Below, piece after piece: positions 8,902 through 17,467 of a DNA stretch of 64,000 bases. The stretch comes from JACMLD01 sp038207265 (GTDB taxonomy: Bacteria > Bacteroidota > Bacteroidia > Chitinophagales > Chitinophagaceae), in assembly GCA_038207265.1 (NCBI GenBank), contig JBBQZZ010000002.1, forward strand, positions 186,001-250,000. Direction: 5' to 3'. Each line of letters begins with the position of its first letter. Position 1 is the stretch's first letter. The position numbers were made by a program, and so were the translations under genes. The notes under the pieces were generated by a model that saw only the letters and a list, made by a program, of their open reading frames with translations, was not told where the DNA came from and did no database searches.

Positions 8902-9510
8902 ATGACGCGTATCGGTCTTACAGTGATTTTATGGCCCTGCCTGGTAAATGCGCAGCGTTTTTCATCTGCTGATTTAAAATTGCTGAAATCATGGAATACC
9001 GGAACTGTTTAAAATGAAAGCCAGGTGTTGTCAGATAGCCACTTTGCGAAAGCCGATTTACAAATTGAGCCCATTTGGCAAAAGAGAAAAAATGGTGTAT
9101 GGATGTTTGTAAAGCAAACAGATTCACTTGAACAATACCAGGTCTGGCATTATTATATCCAGGATGACACGACCCTGATATTGCAATTGTTGCAGTTTAA
9201 AGTAATTGAAAAAGCTAAATTGCTGGTAAAAGATATCAACCAGCAAGCAAAGCTTAATATCTTCGATTTATTGACGCGTCATGGTTGCGAAATATACATG
9301 AAGAAAATTAATAACGGATATACGGGTGCAACAGCGGGCAATGATTGTTATACTTCCTTTAATGATGCGGAATACCTGACTGAAAACATTTCAGTAACTA
9401 AGAGTAGTATCACCAGGCTTGAAATGGGGTTTAACAAAGAAGATAAAAAAGTTTATGGTTACGTGGATGCCGTTTACAACTTTACAAGAAAGATAAAACC
9501 ATCGAAATAA
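8902..9510 (+). pseudogene. CpeT/CpcT-family gene interrupted by an in-frame stop codon
   Basis: A frame starting at ATG 8902 encodes a signal peptide (MTRIGLTVILWPCLVNAQ) and the normal start of the family (RFSSADLKLLKSWNTGTV). It then meets TAA at 9010-9012 and continues in the same frame with NESQVLSDSHFAKADLQIEP through to 9510. The downstream part carries the CpeT/CpcT (DUF1001) features: PIWQKRKNGVWMFVKQ, RHGCEIYMKK and the GATAGNDCYTSF cysteine block. The GTG at 9025 that would open a 161-residue ORF cuts off the signal peptide and first conserved block, so it is unlikely to be the natural start. One base change (for example TTA or TTT for TAA) would restore about 202 residues. In phycobilisome organisms this fold attaches bilins; in Bacteroidota the role is unknown. 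A sequencing error cannot be excluded. Confidence 0.78.
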
Positions 9511-9518
9511 ATTACAAC

Positions 9519-12014
9519 ATGAAGCAATTTTTAGCTGCTGCAATTTTATTGGTCATCATTGTTCCGGGAAATTTATTGAAAGCGCAGGCGCCGCAGACTT
9601 CATCATCTGCTGATATTTTGCTTGGCTTAAAAAAACTTAATGTATTGGGCAGTGTTCTCTATGTTGGTGCACACCCTGATGATGAGAATACCCGTTTGCT
9701 GGCCTACCTTGCAAAAGAAAGATTATACAGGACCGGATACCTCTCGCTTACACGTGGCGATGGCGGTCAGAACCTGATTGGAAATGAGCAGGGTATCAAC
9801 CTCGGATTGATCCGCACACAGGAGTTGTTGGCAGCCCGCCGAATCGATGGCGCCGAACAATTTTTTACTACTGCATTCGATTTTGGTTTTTCAAAAACAT
9901 CGGACGAAACATTCAGGATTTGGAACAAAGAAAAGATATTGGCGGATGTAGTTTGGGTAATACGCAAATTTCAACCCGATGTTATTATTACGCGTTTCCC
10001 GGAAGATGCGCGTGCCGGGCATGGTCAGCATTCATCTTCGGCTATACTTGCGCGTGAGGCATTTTTTGCTGCTGCAGATCCGAGCCGATTTCCAGAACAA
10101 TTTGCAAAAGGGGTAAAAATATGGCAGGCAAAAAGAGTTTTGTGGAACACATTTAATTTTGGGGGTACCAATACCACCAGCGAAAATCAACTAAAGATAG
10201 ACGTTGGAGCATTCAATGCGTTACTGGGGAAAAGTTATGGGGAGATAGCAGCTGAAAGCCGCAGCCAGCATAAGAGCCAGGGATTTGGCGTACCCAAATC
10301 GCGCGGCCAGGCCATTGAATATTTTTCAACAGTGGCAGGAGATGCCCCGGTGAGTGATATCATGGATGGGGTAGATGTTTCATGGAAACGAACCGGCAAT
10401 GATGTTATCGATTCAAAAGTTACAGCCATTGTCAAAAGCTTTGATGTACAGCAGCCAGGTACCAGCATTCCGTCACTGGAGGCTTTGCAGGGATATTTAT
10501 ACAATCATGTAAATAATTCTTATTGGGTATTGCGGAAAATTACTGAAACATCCGATTTGATAAAAGCCTGTCTCGGGCTATTTGCAGAGGCGTTAGCAAA
10601 CAAACAACTGGCAGTAGAAGGAGATTCGCTAAAAGTGAGCTTTAATGTTATCAACCGAAGTAAAATACCCGTAAGAAACGTAAAAATTTATTATAAGGAT
10701 ACGAGTTTTGTTTTGTCTGATTCCCTTCCTTATAACCAACAAAAGACGGTACAATTTAGCCGGCTGCTGAAGACAAAGCCATTGGAGGATCAGCCGTATT
10801 GGTTAAAAGAACAAATGACAGAAGGTAGTTACACAGTTCTTGATCAGAATAACATTGGGTTGCCGCAGAACAAAGAGGAAGATGTGAAAATTTCATTCCG
10901 TGCAGATACCAGTTATATTGGTATGTCTTTGCCATTACAATATAAATATACCGATCCGGTTAAGGGAGAGATTTATCAACCCGTCATTACAACTCCTTCA
11001 ACGCTTGTAAAGATTGCACCTGCTGTTTTGCTTACCAATGTAGTTCCAAAAATTAAGCCGCAGGTTGCTGTAGATTACCAGACGCAACTGGCTTCTGCAA
11101 GTGGTAACGCCAGCATTGTTTTCAGCAATGGGTTCAAACAAAATATTGTCATCAGCCCCCGGGTAAATGAAACGCAAACAGTTACTTTCTCATTGGATTC
11201 AATCTTGAAATTCAGGAAGGATACAAGCCTTACCGCTTCAATCATTTTTCCGGGTAAGGGTGATAAAAGTTCCTTTGGGAATTACATCCGGCTCATAAAT
11301 TATGATCACATCCCTACTGTACATTACTTATTCCAGTCACGTTTAAAACTGGTGAATGAAGAAGTAAAAGTGGAAGGTAAAAGAATAGGCTATATTAAGG
11401 GTGCCGGTGACAATGTACCGGATGCTTTGCTGGCAATGGGTTATGAAGTTATTTACCTCGACGAAAATGATATCACGGAGGCGAGATTGAAATCATTAGA
11501 CGCAGTGATCACCGGCGTAAGAGCATATAACACCAATGAATACCTGTCTTCAAAATACAATGTGCTGATGAATTACGTAAACGATGGGGGCAACCTGATA
11601 GTGCAGTATAACACATCAAGCCAGATTGGCCCGGTGAAAGCTAAGATATCACCCTATCCGTTTGATATCTCGCGCAACCGCGTTACGGACGAAAAAGCTG
11701 CGGTAAAAATTTTAAAACCACAGCATCCGGTTCTCAATTATCCAAACAAAATTACTGATAAAGATTTCGAAGGTTGGGTGCAGGAGCGTAGTATTTATCA
11801 TGCCAGTAACTGGGATAGTCATTACGAAACCATATTTGCTATGCATGATCCGGGCGAAAACGATGATGAAGGCAGTTTGATTACGGCCAAATTTGGAAAA
11901 GGAAATTTCGTTTATACGGGTCTGGTATTCTTTCGCGAACTACCCGCCGGCGTAGCAGGGGCTTATCGTTTGCTTGCTAACCTGATTGCATTGAATCATA
12001 AAAAGGGATTTTAA
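9519..12014 (+). CDS. Exported PIG-L family deacetylase
   Basis: The 831-residue protein has a signal peptide (…IIVPGNLLKAQA). Its N-terminal PIG-L/LmbE domain (about 45-330) carries the metal-binding AHPDDENTR motif, RGDGGQNLIGNEQG, and 'GHGQHSSSAILARE' with the later His ligand. The remaining 480 residues include beta-rich segments and a C-terminal domain resembling the ThuA/glutamine-amidotransferase-like region often fused to these enzymes. Family members remove acetyl groups from GlcNAc-containing substrates with a divalent metal. The substrate here is unknown, but export points to an envelope or extracellular glycan. It starts 8 bases after the broken CpeT-like gene and is followed one base later by a tiny membrane ORF. 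Confidence 0.9.
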   Translation: MKQFLAAAILLVIIVPGNLLKAQAPQTSSSADILLGLKKLNVLGSVLYVGAHPDDENTRLLAYLAKERLYRTGYLSLTRGDGGQNLIGNEQGINLGLIRTQELLAARRIDGAEQFFTTAFDFGFSKTSDETFRIWNKEKILADVVWVIRKFQPDVIITRFPEDARAGHGQHSSSAILAREAFFAAADPSRFPEQFAKGVKIWQAKRVLWNTFNFGGTNTTSENQLKIDVGAFNALLGKSYGEIAAESRSQHKSQGFGVPKSRGQAIEYFSTVAGDAPVSDIMDGVDVSWKRTGNDVIDSKVTAIVKSFDVQQPGTSIPSLEALQGYLYNHVNNSYWVLRKITETSDLIKACLGLFAEALANKQLAVEGDSLKVSFNVINRSKIPVRNVKIYYKDTSFVLSDSLPYNQQKTVQFSRLLKTKPLEDQPYWLKEQMTEGSYTVLDQNNIGLPQNKEEDVKISFRADTSYIGMSLPLQYKYTDPVKGEIYQPVITTPSTLVKIAPAVLLTNVVPKIKPQVAVDYQTQLASASGNASIVFSNGFKQNIVISPRVNETQTVTFSLDSILKFRKDTSLTASIIFPGKGDKSSFGNYIRLINYDHIPTVHYLFQSRLKLVNEEVKVEGKRIGYIKGAGDNVPDALLAMGYEVIYLDENDITEARLKSLDAVITGVRAYNTNEYLSSKYNVLMNYVNDGGNLIVQYNTSSQIGPVKAKISPYPFDISRNRVTDEKAAVKILKPQHPVLNYPNKITDKDFEGWVQERSIYHASNWDSHYETIFAMHDPGENDDEGSLITAKFGKGNFVYTGLVFFRELPAGVAGAYRLLANLIALNHKKGF

Positions 12015-12015
12015 T

Positions 12016-12183
12016 ATGGCCGGTTCACCGCAAAGCAGGAGAGAGATAGGTTTTATAATTGCAATTGTGCTGGGATTATTGCTGGGCTTTTTTATTAAGC
12101 GCGTTAAAATAGGATTATTAATTGGCCTTGTACTGGGCTTGCTGGCCGCGGGAATGATCAGTGGAAGAAAAAAAAATCCGTGA
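12016..12183 (+). CDS. Small membrane protein, two predicted helices
   Basis: An ORF of 55 residues (MAGSPQSRREIGFIIAIVLG…) begins one base after the PIG-L stop codon. It has two hydrophobic stretches, IGFIIAIVLGLLLGFF and VKIGLLIGLVLGLLAAGMI, separated by the basic turn IKRVK, and ends in the basic tail SGRKKNP. This hydrophobic-basic-hydrophobic pattern, the glycine spacing and the tight junction argue that it is a real gene. It is too short to place in a family. Its role is unknown; inner-membrane location is inferred. Confidence 0.6.
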   Translation: MAGSPQSRREIGFIIAIVLGLLLGFFIKRVKIGLLIGLVLGLLAAGMISGRKKNP

Positions 12184-12383
12184 GCAAGAGGGTCGTACTA
12201 ATGCGAAGGAAGATAGTTCCAAATGATCCAACACTTAAAATCATTGCCAGCCGACAAATCGAAAATGGGCGTCCAGGAATTGAATTGATTTTTTACAAGG
12301 AGCGACTTGAAAAAATTAAAATTGGCAAGATAATACTAAGTGCTATCCGTAATTTGACAGGTTATTACGTAAAAGGCGCATGA
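12180..12383 (+). CDS. Possible small hypothetical ORF
   Basis: A 67-residue frame starts with GTG at 12180, overlapping the stop of the previous small gene by four bases (GTGA). The protein is basic, has no recognisable domain, signal or membrane segment, and ends at 12383. The overlap favours translation, but the composition is unremarkable and I recognise no family, so it may be a chance ORF. Confidence 0.25.
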   Translation: MSKRVVLMRRKIVPNDPTLKIIASRQIENGRPGIELIFYKERLEKIKIGKIILSAIRNLTGYYVKGA

Positions 12384-12491
12384 TGATTGTCCCCTTCGTA
12401 GTAAGTGACATAGCAAGTAAGATAAAAGGGTGCGATAAATCAACTAGTATAAAAGTATAACGATTATAAGTAACGAAGATAAGTATTACAT

Positions 12492-12617
12492 ATGAACGAA
12501 GAACAAGAAGATAAGATTCCTTTGTTTAAGACCTGGACGCAATGGTATATACTGTTAACGATAGTCCTCGTAACACTCATCATTCTTTTCAAACTTTTTA
12601 CTAATTATTTTGCATGA
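12492..12617 (+). CDS. Small membrane protein coupled to the symporter gene
   Basis: A 41-residue ORF (MNEEQEDKIPLFKTWTQWYI…) has an acidic N terminus and one strong membrane helix (WYILLTIVLVTLIILFKLF). Its TGA stop overlaps the ATG of the Na+/solute symporter in an ATGA junction, which indicates translational coupling. The size, topology and position suggest a small accessory or assembly subunit of the transporter. That role is inferred; no family is recognised. Confidence 0.65.
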   Translation: MNEEQEDKIPLFKTWTQWYILLTIVLVTLIILFKLFTNYFA

Positions 12618-14326
12618 GCCGTTTAGACTGGATAGTACTCACTATTACATTATCTGGCATCATCGCGTATGGTTTATACAAGAGCCGTACCACCCGAGAC
12701 CTGGATGGATATTTTCTGAGTAATCGTACCATGCCCTGGTACCTCATATTGTTGAGTATCATGGGTACGCAGGCAAGCGCGGTTACTTTTTTATCAGCAC
12801 CCGGGCAGGCGTATACGGATGGAATGCGTTTTGTACAAAATTATTTTGGATTGCCATTGGCCAGCATCCTGGTTTGTATTGCATTTGTTCCGGTCTTTCA
12901 CCGTCTTAAAGTATATACCGCCTATGAATACCTGGAAAACCGGTTTGATATAAAAACAAGAACACTAACGTCCTTATTATTTTTATTGCAAAGAGGTGTG
13001 TCAACTGGTATCAGCATTTATGCACCCGCTATTATTCTCTCCTCTTTGCTGGGCTGGAATATTTACTGGACTAATATCTTCATGGGTGGATTGCTTATCA
13101 TTTATACCGTGAGCGGTGGAGCAAAAGCAGTAGCTTATACGCAGCAATTACAGATGGTGATCATTTTCATAGGTATGTTTATAGCGGCTTATATGGTAGT
13201 GCATTTGTTACCCGAAGGCGTTGGCTTTATTGATGCATTAAGAGTAGGTGGAAAAATGGGCAAGCTGAATGTAATCACCAGTGGAGTGGAGAAAGGGACA
13301 TTCAACTGGAATGATCGATACAATATTTGGAGTGGGATCATTGGTGGATTTTTTCTCCAGCTATCTTATTTCGGAACCGATCAAAGCCAGGTTGGCCGTT
13401 ACCTCACCGCTAAAAGTACTACTGAAAGCAGGTTGGGACTATTGATGAACGGGCTTGTAAAAGTACCCATGCAGTTTGCTATTCTGCTGATTGGGGTGAT
13501 GGTGTTTACTTTTTATCAGTTCAACCAGGCGCCCCTGTTCTTCAATGATGTACAGGTAAAAAAAGTTGCAAATTCAGATTACAAAGATTCATTAAGATTG
13601 ATGCAATTGGAATATAATCTGCTGGGGAAGGAAAAGATGCTGACCGTTTCAAAATGGGTAAATGAAAATAAAACCAATGCAGACTCAAAGGAATCTGAAG
13701 CGAAATTAAAACTACTGAATCAGCAGACTGAAAAAGTAAGAACCGATTTCAAAAGTCTCATTAAGAAAACGGGGATTGGGGGTGATAACAACGATACCAA
13801 CTATATCTTCCTCCGGTTTGTAATTGATTATCTTCCCAAAGGTGTTATTGGCTTACTCATTGCCGTTATATTCCTGGCTGCCTGGGGCAGTATAGCCGCG
13901 GCCTTAAATTCGCTGGCGTCCTGTACGGTGGTGGACATCCATAAGAAATTCATCAGAAAAGATTGTTCAGAAATTACAGACTACAAAACGTCCAAGTGGT
14001 ACACGTTTGCCTGGGGTGTTTTTTCGATTTTCATTGCTATGTTTGCCACCAATATGGGAAGCCTCATTGAAGCAGTGAATGTATTGGGTTCACTTTTCTA
14101 TGGTGTTATTCTCGGTGTTTTTTTGGTAGCACTTTATCTAAAACATGTGAAAGGAACGGCCGTCTTTATCAGCGCTGTCATAACTGAATTGGGAATTATC
14201 CTGTTGTTCTGGCAATCTTCCATTGGATTTTTGTGGTTAAATGCCATCGGGGCTATCGGGTTATTTATTCTGGCTTTGATACTGCAGCCGTTTTTTAAGG
14301 GGAAGAAAGAAGGAATTAGGATTTAG
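12614..14326 (+). CDS. Sodium:solute symporter (SSS family)
   Basis: The 570-residue integral membrane protein has about 13 hydrophobic segments. It begins MSRLDWIVLTITLSGIIAYG, with 'RTTRDLDGYFLSNRTMPWYL' after the first helix, a standard SSS feature. The block YTVSGGAKAVAYTQQLQMVI and the later 'FGTDQSQVGRYLTAKS' are family signatures near the sodium-binding core. A hydrophilic insert (about 305-395) with many Lys and Glu residues sits between two helices. The family imports sugars, amino acids, sialic acid or similar solutes with Na+; the substrate cannot be told from the sequence. It follows a 41-residue membrane ORF with an ATGA overlap and ends before a strong terminator. Confidence 0.93.
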   Translation: MSRLDWIVLTITLSGIIAYGLYKSRTTRDLDGYFLSNRTMPWYLILLSIMGTQASAVTFLSAPGQAYTDGMRFVQNYFGLPLASILVCIAFVPVFHRLKVYTAYEYLENRFDIKTRTLTSLLFLLQRGVSTGISIYAPAIILSSLLGWNIYWTNIFMGGLLIIYTVSGGAKAVAYTQQLQMVIIFIGMFIAAYMVVHLLPEGVGFIDALRVGGKMGKLNVITSGVEKGTFNWNDRYNIWSGIIGGFFLQLSYFGTDQSQVGRYLTAKSTTESRLGLLMNGLVKVPMQFAILLIGVMVFTFYQFNQAPLFFNDVQVKKVANSDYKDSLRLMQLEYNLLGKEKMLTVSKWVNENKTNADSKESEAKLKLLNQQTEKVRTDFKSLIKKTGIGGDNNDTNYIFLRFVIDYLPKGVIGLLIAVIFLAAWGSIAAALNSLASCTVVDIHKKFIRKDCSEITDYKTSKWYTFAWGVFSIFIAMFATNMGSLIEAVNVLGSLFYGVILGVFLVALYLKHVKGTAVFISAVITELGIILLFWQSSIGFLWLNAIGAIGLFILALILQPFFKGKKEGIRI

Positions 14327-14331
14327 GAATT
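14312..14331 (+). repeat. GGAATTAGG-type repeat end
   Basis: GGAATTAGGATTTAGGAATT at 14312-14331, covering the symporter stop codon, differs by little more than a one-base insertion from the left end of the element at 1624. Only one end is seen here. Confidence 0.3.
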
Positions 14332-14368
14332 GGGAAGAAGGAAGATTTGAATGATTTTGATTATAAAA

Positions 14369-14396
14369 AAAGAGCCCTGCAATTGAAGGGCTCTTT
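14369..14396 (+). terminator. Terminator after the symporter gene
   Basis: AAAGAGCCCT (14369-14378) pairs perfectly with AGGGCTCTTT (14387-14396) across an 8-base loop. It lies between convergent genes and could serve both strands. Confidence 0.75.
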
Positions 14397-14484
14397 CTAT
14401 TTTACCAATACTTTAATTCACTATTGAAACACTTCAGGAAGTTTGCATTGAAGGTCTTATACGTTATTGCTTCCCCTTTGACCT

Positions 14485-15318
14485 CTATTTCAGGCTTGCT
14501 ATCAGCTTCTCATTCAATGCCACATAATCATCGTTCTTTGCTTTTTTAGCTAATTCAATTGATTTGAGCGCCGTTGTTTTTGCTTCTTCTTTCTTGCCCA
14601 GTTTTGCCAGGCAGTTCGCTTTCTGGTGCCATACCCAAAATGCATCGGGTTGCTGAACGGTAGCTTTGTCAAACCATGAAAGGGCCTGGTTCAGATCTTT
14701 TCCATTTTCCAGGTAATACATAGCCGCAGCATAGTAAGGACGATTGTCGTTCTGCAATAACTCTTTGATCTCTGCAGTCACTTTAGTATCAACATCCGTT
14801 GTAATGGGCAAGCTCACTGCAATGTTTTCCCACATGATATGAAGTTCACAACTATTGGGTTTGACATTGGCAAATTGCATGGTAAATGTTTCTATCGGTT
14901 CTTTCAACTGCATAGGTTTTGCATTTACCCTTACTACGTCCTGATCTTGTTTATAGGCAGCAGGAGAAGTAACATCCAGTTGTTTACTGATAATAATCGT
15001 CCAGTTGTCCGGGTTAGGAATCGTAAGCAAACCGTATTTGCCTGCTTTTACCAACGTGCCTCCAATAGTAACATCATCATCAAAATTAAGCGTGGTAGCA
15101 CCATTGGCACCCGTGCGCCATATCACATTATAGGGCCTTACATCGCCAAATATTTTACGACCCTTTACACTGGGCCTGGAGTATGATAATTCTATGCTGG
15201 ATAATCCAAAATCCTGTTTAATGGTCTGGCCCGGGCTGGGGGCAGGTGTTTTTAATTGCTGAGCCGAACAGGTGTAAATCATCGCGCCTAAAAACAATGC
15301 AAGCAAAATCCTTTTCAT
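14485..15318 (-). CDS. Exported DUF2911 protein with C-terminal TPR-like region
   Basis: The 277-residue protein has a signal peptide (MKRILLALFLGAMIYTCSAQ). The DUF2911 domain (about 30-180) is marked by SPGQTIKQDFG, IELSYSRPSVKGRKIFG, 'PYNVIWRTGANGATTLNF' and GGTLVKAGKYGLLTIP. The last 80 residues contain at least one TPR (DAFWVWHQKANCLAKLGKKEEAKTTALKSIELAKK, quoted in part). DUF2911 has no known reaction and is common in Bacteroidota as a secreted or periplasmic protein. The gene is 72 bases downstream of the anti-sigma-like gene on the same strand, with a promoter-like -7 box in between, so it may be separately transcribed. Confidence 0.88.
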   Translation of the reverse strand: MKRILLALFLGAMIYTCSAQQLKTPAPSPGQTIKQDFGLSSIELSYSRPSVKGRKIFGDVRPYNVIWRTGANGATTLNFDDDVTIGGTLVKAGKYGLLTIPNPDNWTIIISKQLDVTSPAAYKQDQDVVRVNAKPMQLKEPIETFTMQFANVKPNSCELHIMWENIAVSLPITTDVDTKVTAEIKELLQNDNRPYYAAAMYYLENGKDLNQALSWFDKATVQQPDAFWVWHQKANCLAKLGKKEEAKTTALKSIELAKKAKNDDYVALNEKLIASLK

Positions 15319-15338
15319 GATATGATAGTTTTAGGCGG

Positions 15339-15346
15339 CAAAAATA
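15339..15346 (-). promoter_or_regulatory. Candidate -7 box of the DUF2911 gene
   Basis: On the minus strand 15346-15339 reads TATTTTTG, matching TAnnTTTG, 20 bases before the ATG at 15318. No clean TTTG lies at the expected distance. Confidence 0.4.
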
Positions 15347-15390
15347 AGGGATTGAAATGGTGCCTTAAAAACAGTTTTAGTGAATGAGTG

Positions 15391-16701
15391 TTAAAATTTT
15401 ACCATCACAGACACTTTCGCTTTTTTACCTTTTAATAACCTCCAGGAAGGACCTTCTTTTATCAATCGAATGGCTTCATTGTCCAGCGAATCCTGTAATG
15501 ACTTTGCTATGCTGAAGTTTTTAAGTGTTGTTTTATCAACTACCGTAAAATAAATTATTACATAACCATGAATATCTTTGAATTCATCCGGCACTTTTTT
15601 ATTTTTCTCCAGGTATTTATTATAATCGTCCCAGCTGATAACGGGTTCAGCATCTAAAATATGAATAGTTAGATCCTTTGTCCTGTTAATTGATCTTTTT
15701 TTCTTGGTTGAATATCCACTCTCAACTACCTCGTCCAGGTAACTGGTTGCAGGTTTGAGAATGATCTGGTTTGAAAAACCTGCATTGTTTTGCAGTTTGA
15801 GGTTTTGAGTTTCAAAGCCAACAGAAGCAATGGATACACTTAATGCGGTATCGGGTGCTTTGAAAGAAAAATAACCTTTATTATCCGTTTGTGTAACTAT
15901 GTTAAGATTGGGTATCTGAACAATTGCATTGGCCACGGGCTGCTTTGATTGATCTATGACAGTACCGTTAAATGTATTGATTGAAGACCTTGCCGCCAAT
16001 ACTTTGTTATCATCTGATTCAGTTATATTTTTTTGAAGTTTAGTTGCTTCACCTTCTGATTTTACCAGGTCTGCTTTTTTTTCAGCTTCAACTGCTGCTA
16101 TGCTTTTATCTGCAGAAACTGTTTTTAATTCTTTAGGGTTGGCTAATGGTTCAGCGACACTCGCTATTGAATTTGAATCAATTTTTTTTAACCGTTTTGA
16201 AATTGAAACGGAACCAGGTTTTTCAAAGGCATGAAGCTTGTTATTTGCGGCAACAACTTCTTTTGAAGAATCGATCATCACTGGTGAAACTGTTGCTGGT
16301 AAGGAGTCTTTGCTGACTTGTGCACTGTTTTTTTGTTTTGCATCGCTGGCGGCAATATTTTCACTGGGATGATTATTGGTTAAAGTAGAATATAACCATG
16401 CACCACCAATCAATACAATTACAATGGCTGCAATTTTCCACCATTGAAAGTTTGCGATGGGAACTACCTTTCTCTCTGAAACACGTTCAGCCAATCTATC
16501 GCTTAGCTCTTTGATATCATGTTCAATGATATTGCTCCCTTGCAATGCATTGGCTTCATAACCATCCATAGCATCTGCCAGGAAAGGATCTTCCTGTGCT
16601 GCTTTTTCCATGGCATGCATTTCTGCCGGAGACAATTGTCCTTTCCAGTATTTTTCAATAGCTGAGCGTGAATAGTTATTATAGTGATTTGCTTCACTCA
16701 T
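15391..16701 (-). CDS. Anti-sigma-factor-like membrane protein with carboxypeptidase-regulatory and TonB-like domains
   Basis: The 436-residue protein has a cytoplasmic N-terminal part of about 85 residues, including SAIEKYWKGQLSPAEMHAME and the block 'DPFLADAMDGYEA' common in Bacteroidota anti-sigma proteins. One membrane helix follows (WWKIAAIVIVLIGGAWLYST). The periplasmic part holds a Lys/Ser-rich linker, a carboxypeptidase-regulatory-like domain (FNGTVIDQSKQPVANAIVQI … KGYFSFKAP) and a C-terminal TonB-like domain ending in KVSVMVKF. It lies 51 bases downstream of an ECF sigma factor gene on the same strand, so the pair probably forms a sigma/anti-sigma module that receives an envelope signal. 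The exact signal is unknown. Confidence 0.85.
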   Translation of the reverse strand: MSEANHYNNYSRSAIEKYWKGQLSPAEMHAMEKAAQEDPFLADAMDGYEANALQGSNIIEHDIKELSDRLAERVSERKVVPIANFQWWKIAAIVIVLIGGAWLYSTLTNNHPSENIAASDAKQKNSAQVSKDSLPATVSPVMIDSSKEVVAANNKLHAFEKPGSVSISKRLKKIDSNSIASVAEPLANPKELKTVSADKSIAAVEAEKKADLVKSEGEATKLQKNITESDDNKVLAARSSINTFNGTVIDQSKQPVANAIVQIPNLNIVTQTDNKGYFSFKAPDTALSVSIASVGFETQNLKLQNNAGFSNQIILKPATSYLDEVVESGYSTKKKRSINRTKDLTIHILDAEPVISWDDYNKYLEKNKKVPDEFKDIHGYVIIYFTVVDKTTLKNFSIAKSLQDSLDNEAIRLIKEGPSWRLLKGKKAKVSVMVKF

Positions 16702-16752
16702 TTTGAAAACATCCGTTTATTTTCCTTTACATTTTAGTTTAATAAATCTAAA

Positions 16753-17247
16753 TTATACCAGGTTTTTATCCATGCAAATCTTAAGATTGCGTCTTCCATT
16801 CTGGATCAGGCTTCTTACCTTTTTCCAATCAAGCCCGGTTTTATCTACTATTTCATTGTAACACTTCTGTTCCAGGTAAAACATTGATACTGTCTGTTGT
16901 TGTTCTGCAGATAAGGTTTGCAAACAACGCTCCAATTTTTTAAATTCAGCCTCTTTTTGCAATTCCCCATTTAGATGCAATGCTTCTTCATTTTGCATAA
17001 GATCTGCACTGATGGCCACTGTTTTTTTATTTTTCTGGCTGCGCAATTGCATCAGGCAATGATTTTTTGCAAGTGTATACAACCAGCTTTTGAAATTATC
17101 TACTTCGTGTTTTTTTAATTTAAGTATAAGTTCTTCAAATACCTGCATCACGGCGTCTTTGGCCAATTCTGAATCAGACAAGTATTTAAGACAAACACCA
17201 TACACCAGTTCCATGTATCGTTGATACAACGCAGCCAATACCTGCAA
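16753..17247 (-). CDS. ECF-type RNA polymerase sigma factor (N terminus uncertain)
   Basis: Region 2 (LYQRYMELVYGVCLKYLSDS, ELAKDAVMQVFEELILKL, FKSWLYTLAKNHCLMQLRS) and region 4 (LSAEQQQTVSMFYLEQKCYNEIVDKTGL, quoted in part) identify a sigma-70 ECF factor. The TTG at 17247 is the only standard start, but conserved sequence continues upstream in frame (SDKELVTAYQQNGDL) up to a stop at 17338-17340. No ATG, GTG or TTG lies in that extension; only CTG (17316) and ATA (17331) are available. An ATG at 17336 is one base out of frame and reads ATG AAA TAG. The real gene may use a rare start or carry a one-base deletion. It directs transcription together with the downstream anti-sigma-like gene. Confidence 0.85.
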   Translation of the reverse strand: MQVLAALYQRYMELVYGVCLKYLSDSELAKDAVMQVFEELILKLKKHEVDNFKSWLYTLAKNHCLMQLRSQKNKKTVAISADLMQNEEALHLNGELQKEAEFKKLERCLQTLSAEQQQTVSMFYLEQKCYNEIVDKTGLDWKKVRSLIQNGRRNLKICMDKNLV

Positions 17248-17467
17248 ATCACCATTTTGCTGGTAGGCCGTAACCAGTTCTTTGTCACTGGCCGCAGGGT
17301 TAAATATATTTTTCAGGAAAGACGTGACTATTTCATTTTACCGGGTTACCGGTTTACAAAATAATTTAAAAATATGATTATCGCGTATGTAATTCTCTAA
17401 TTACCTGCATCTGTTTAGGAGTTGGCCACCAAAAATTCATTCTTAACAATTTTAAAAAATAATATTT

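Noticed and set aside
9025..9510. GTG start at 9025 as an intact 161-residue CpeT-like gene
   Set aside because: The same frame upstream contains a signal peptide and the family's first block, separated only by one stop codon. A broken longer gene explains the sequence better.
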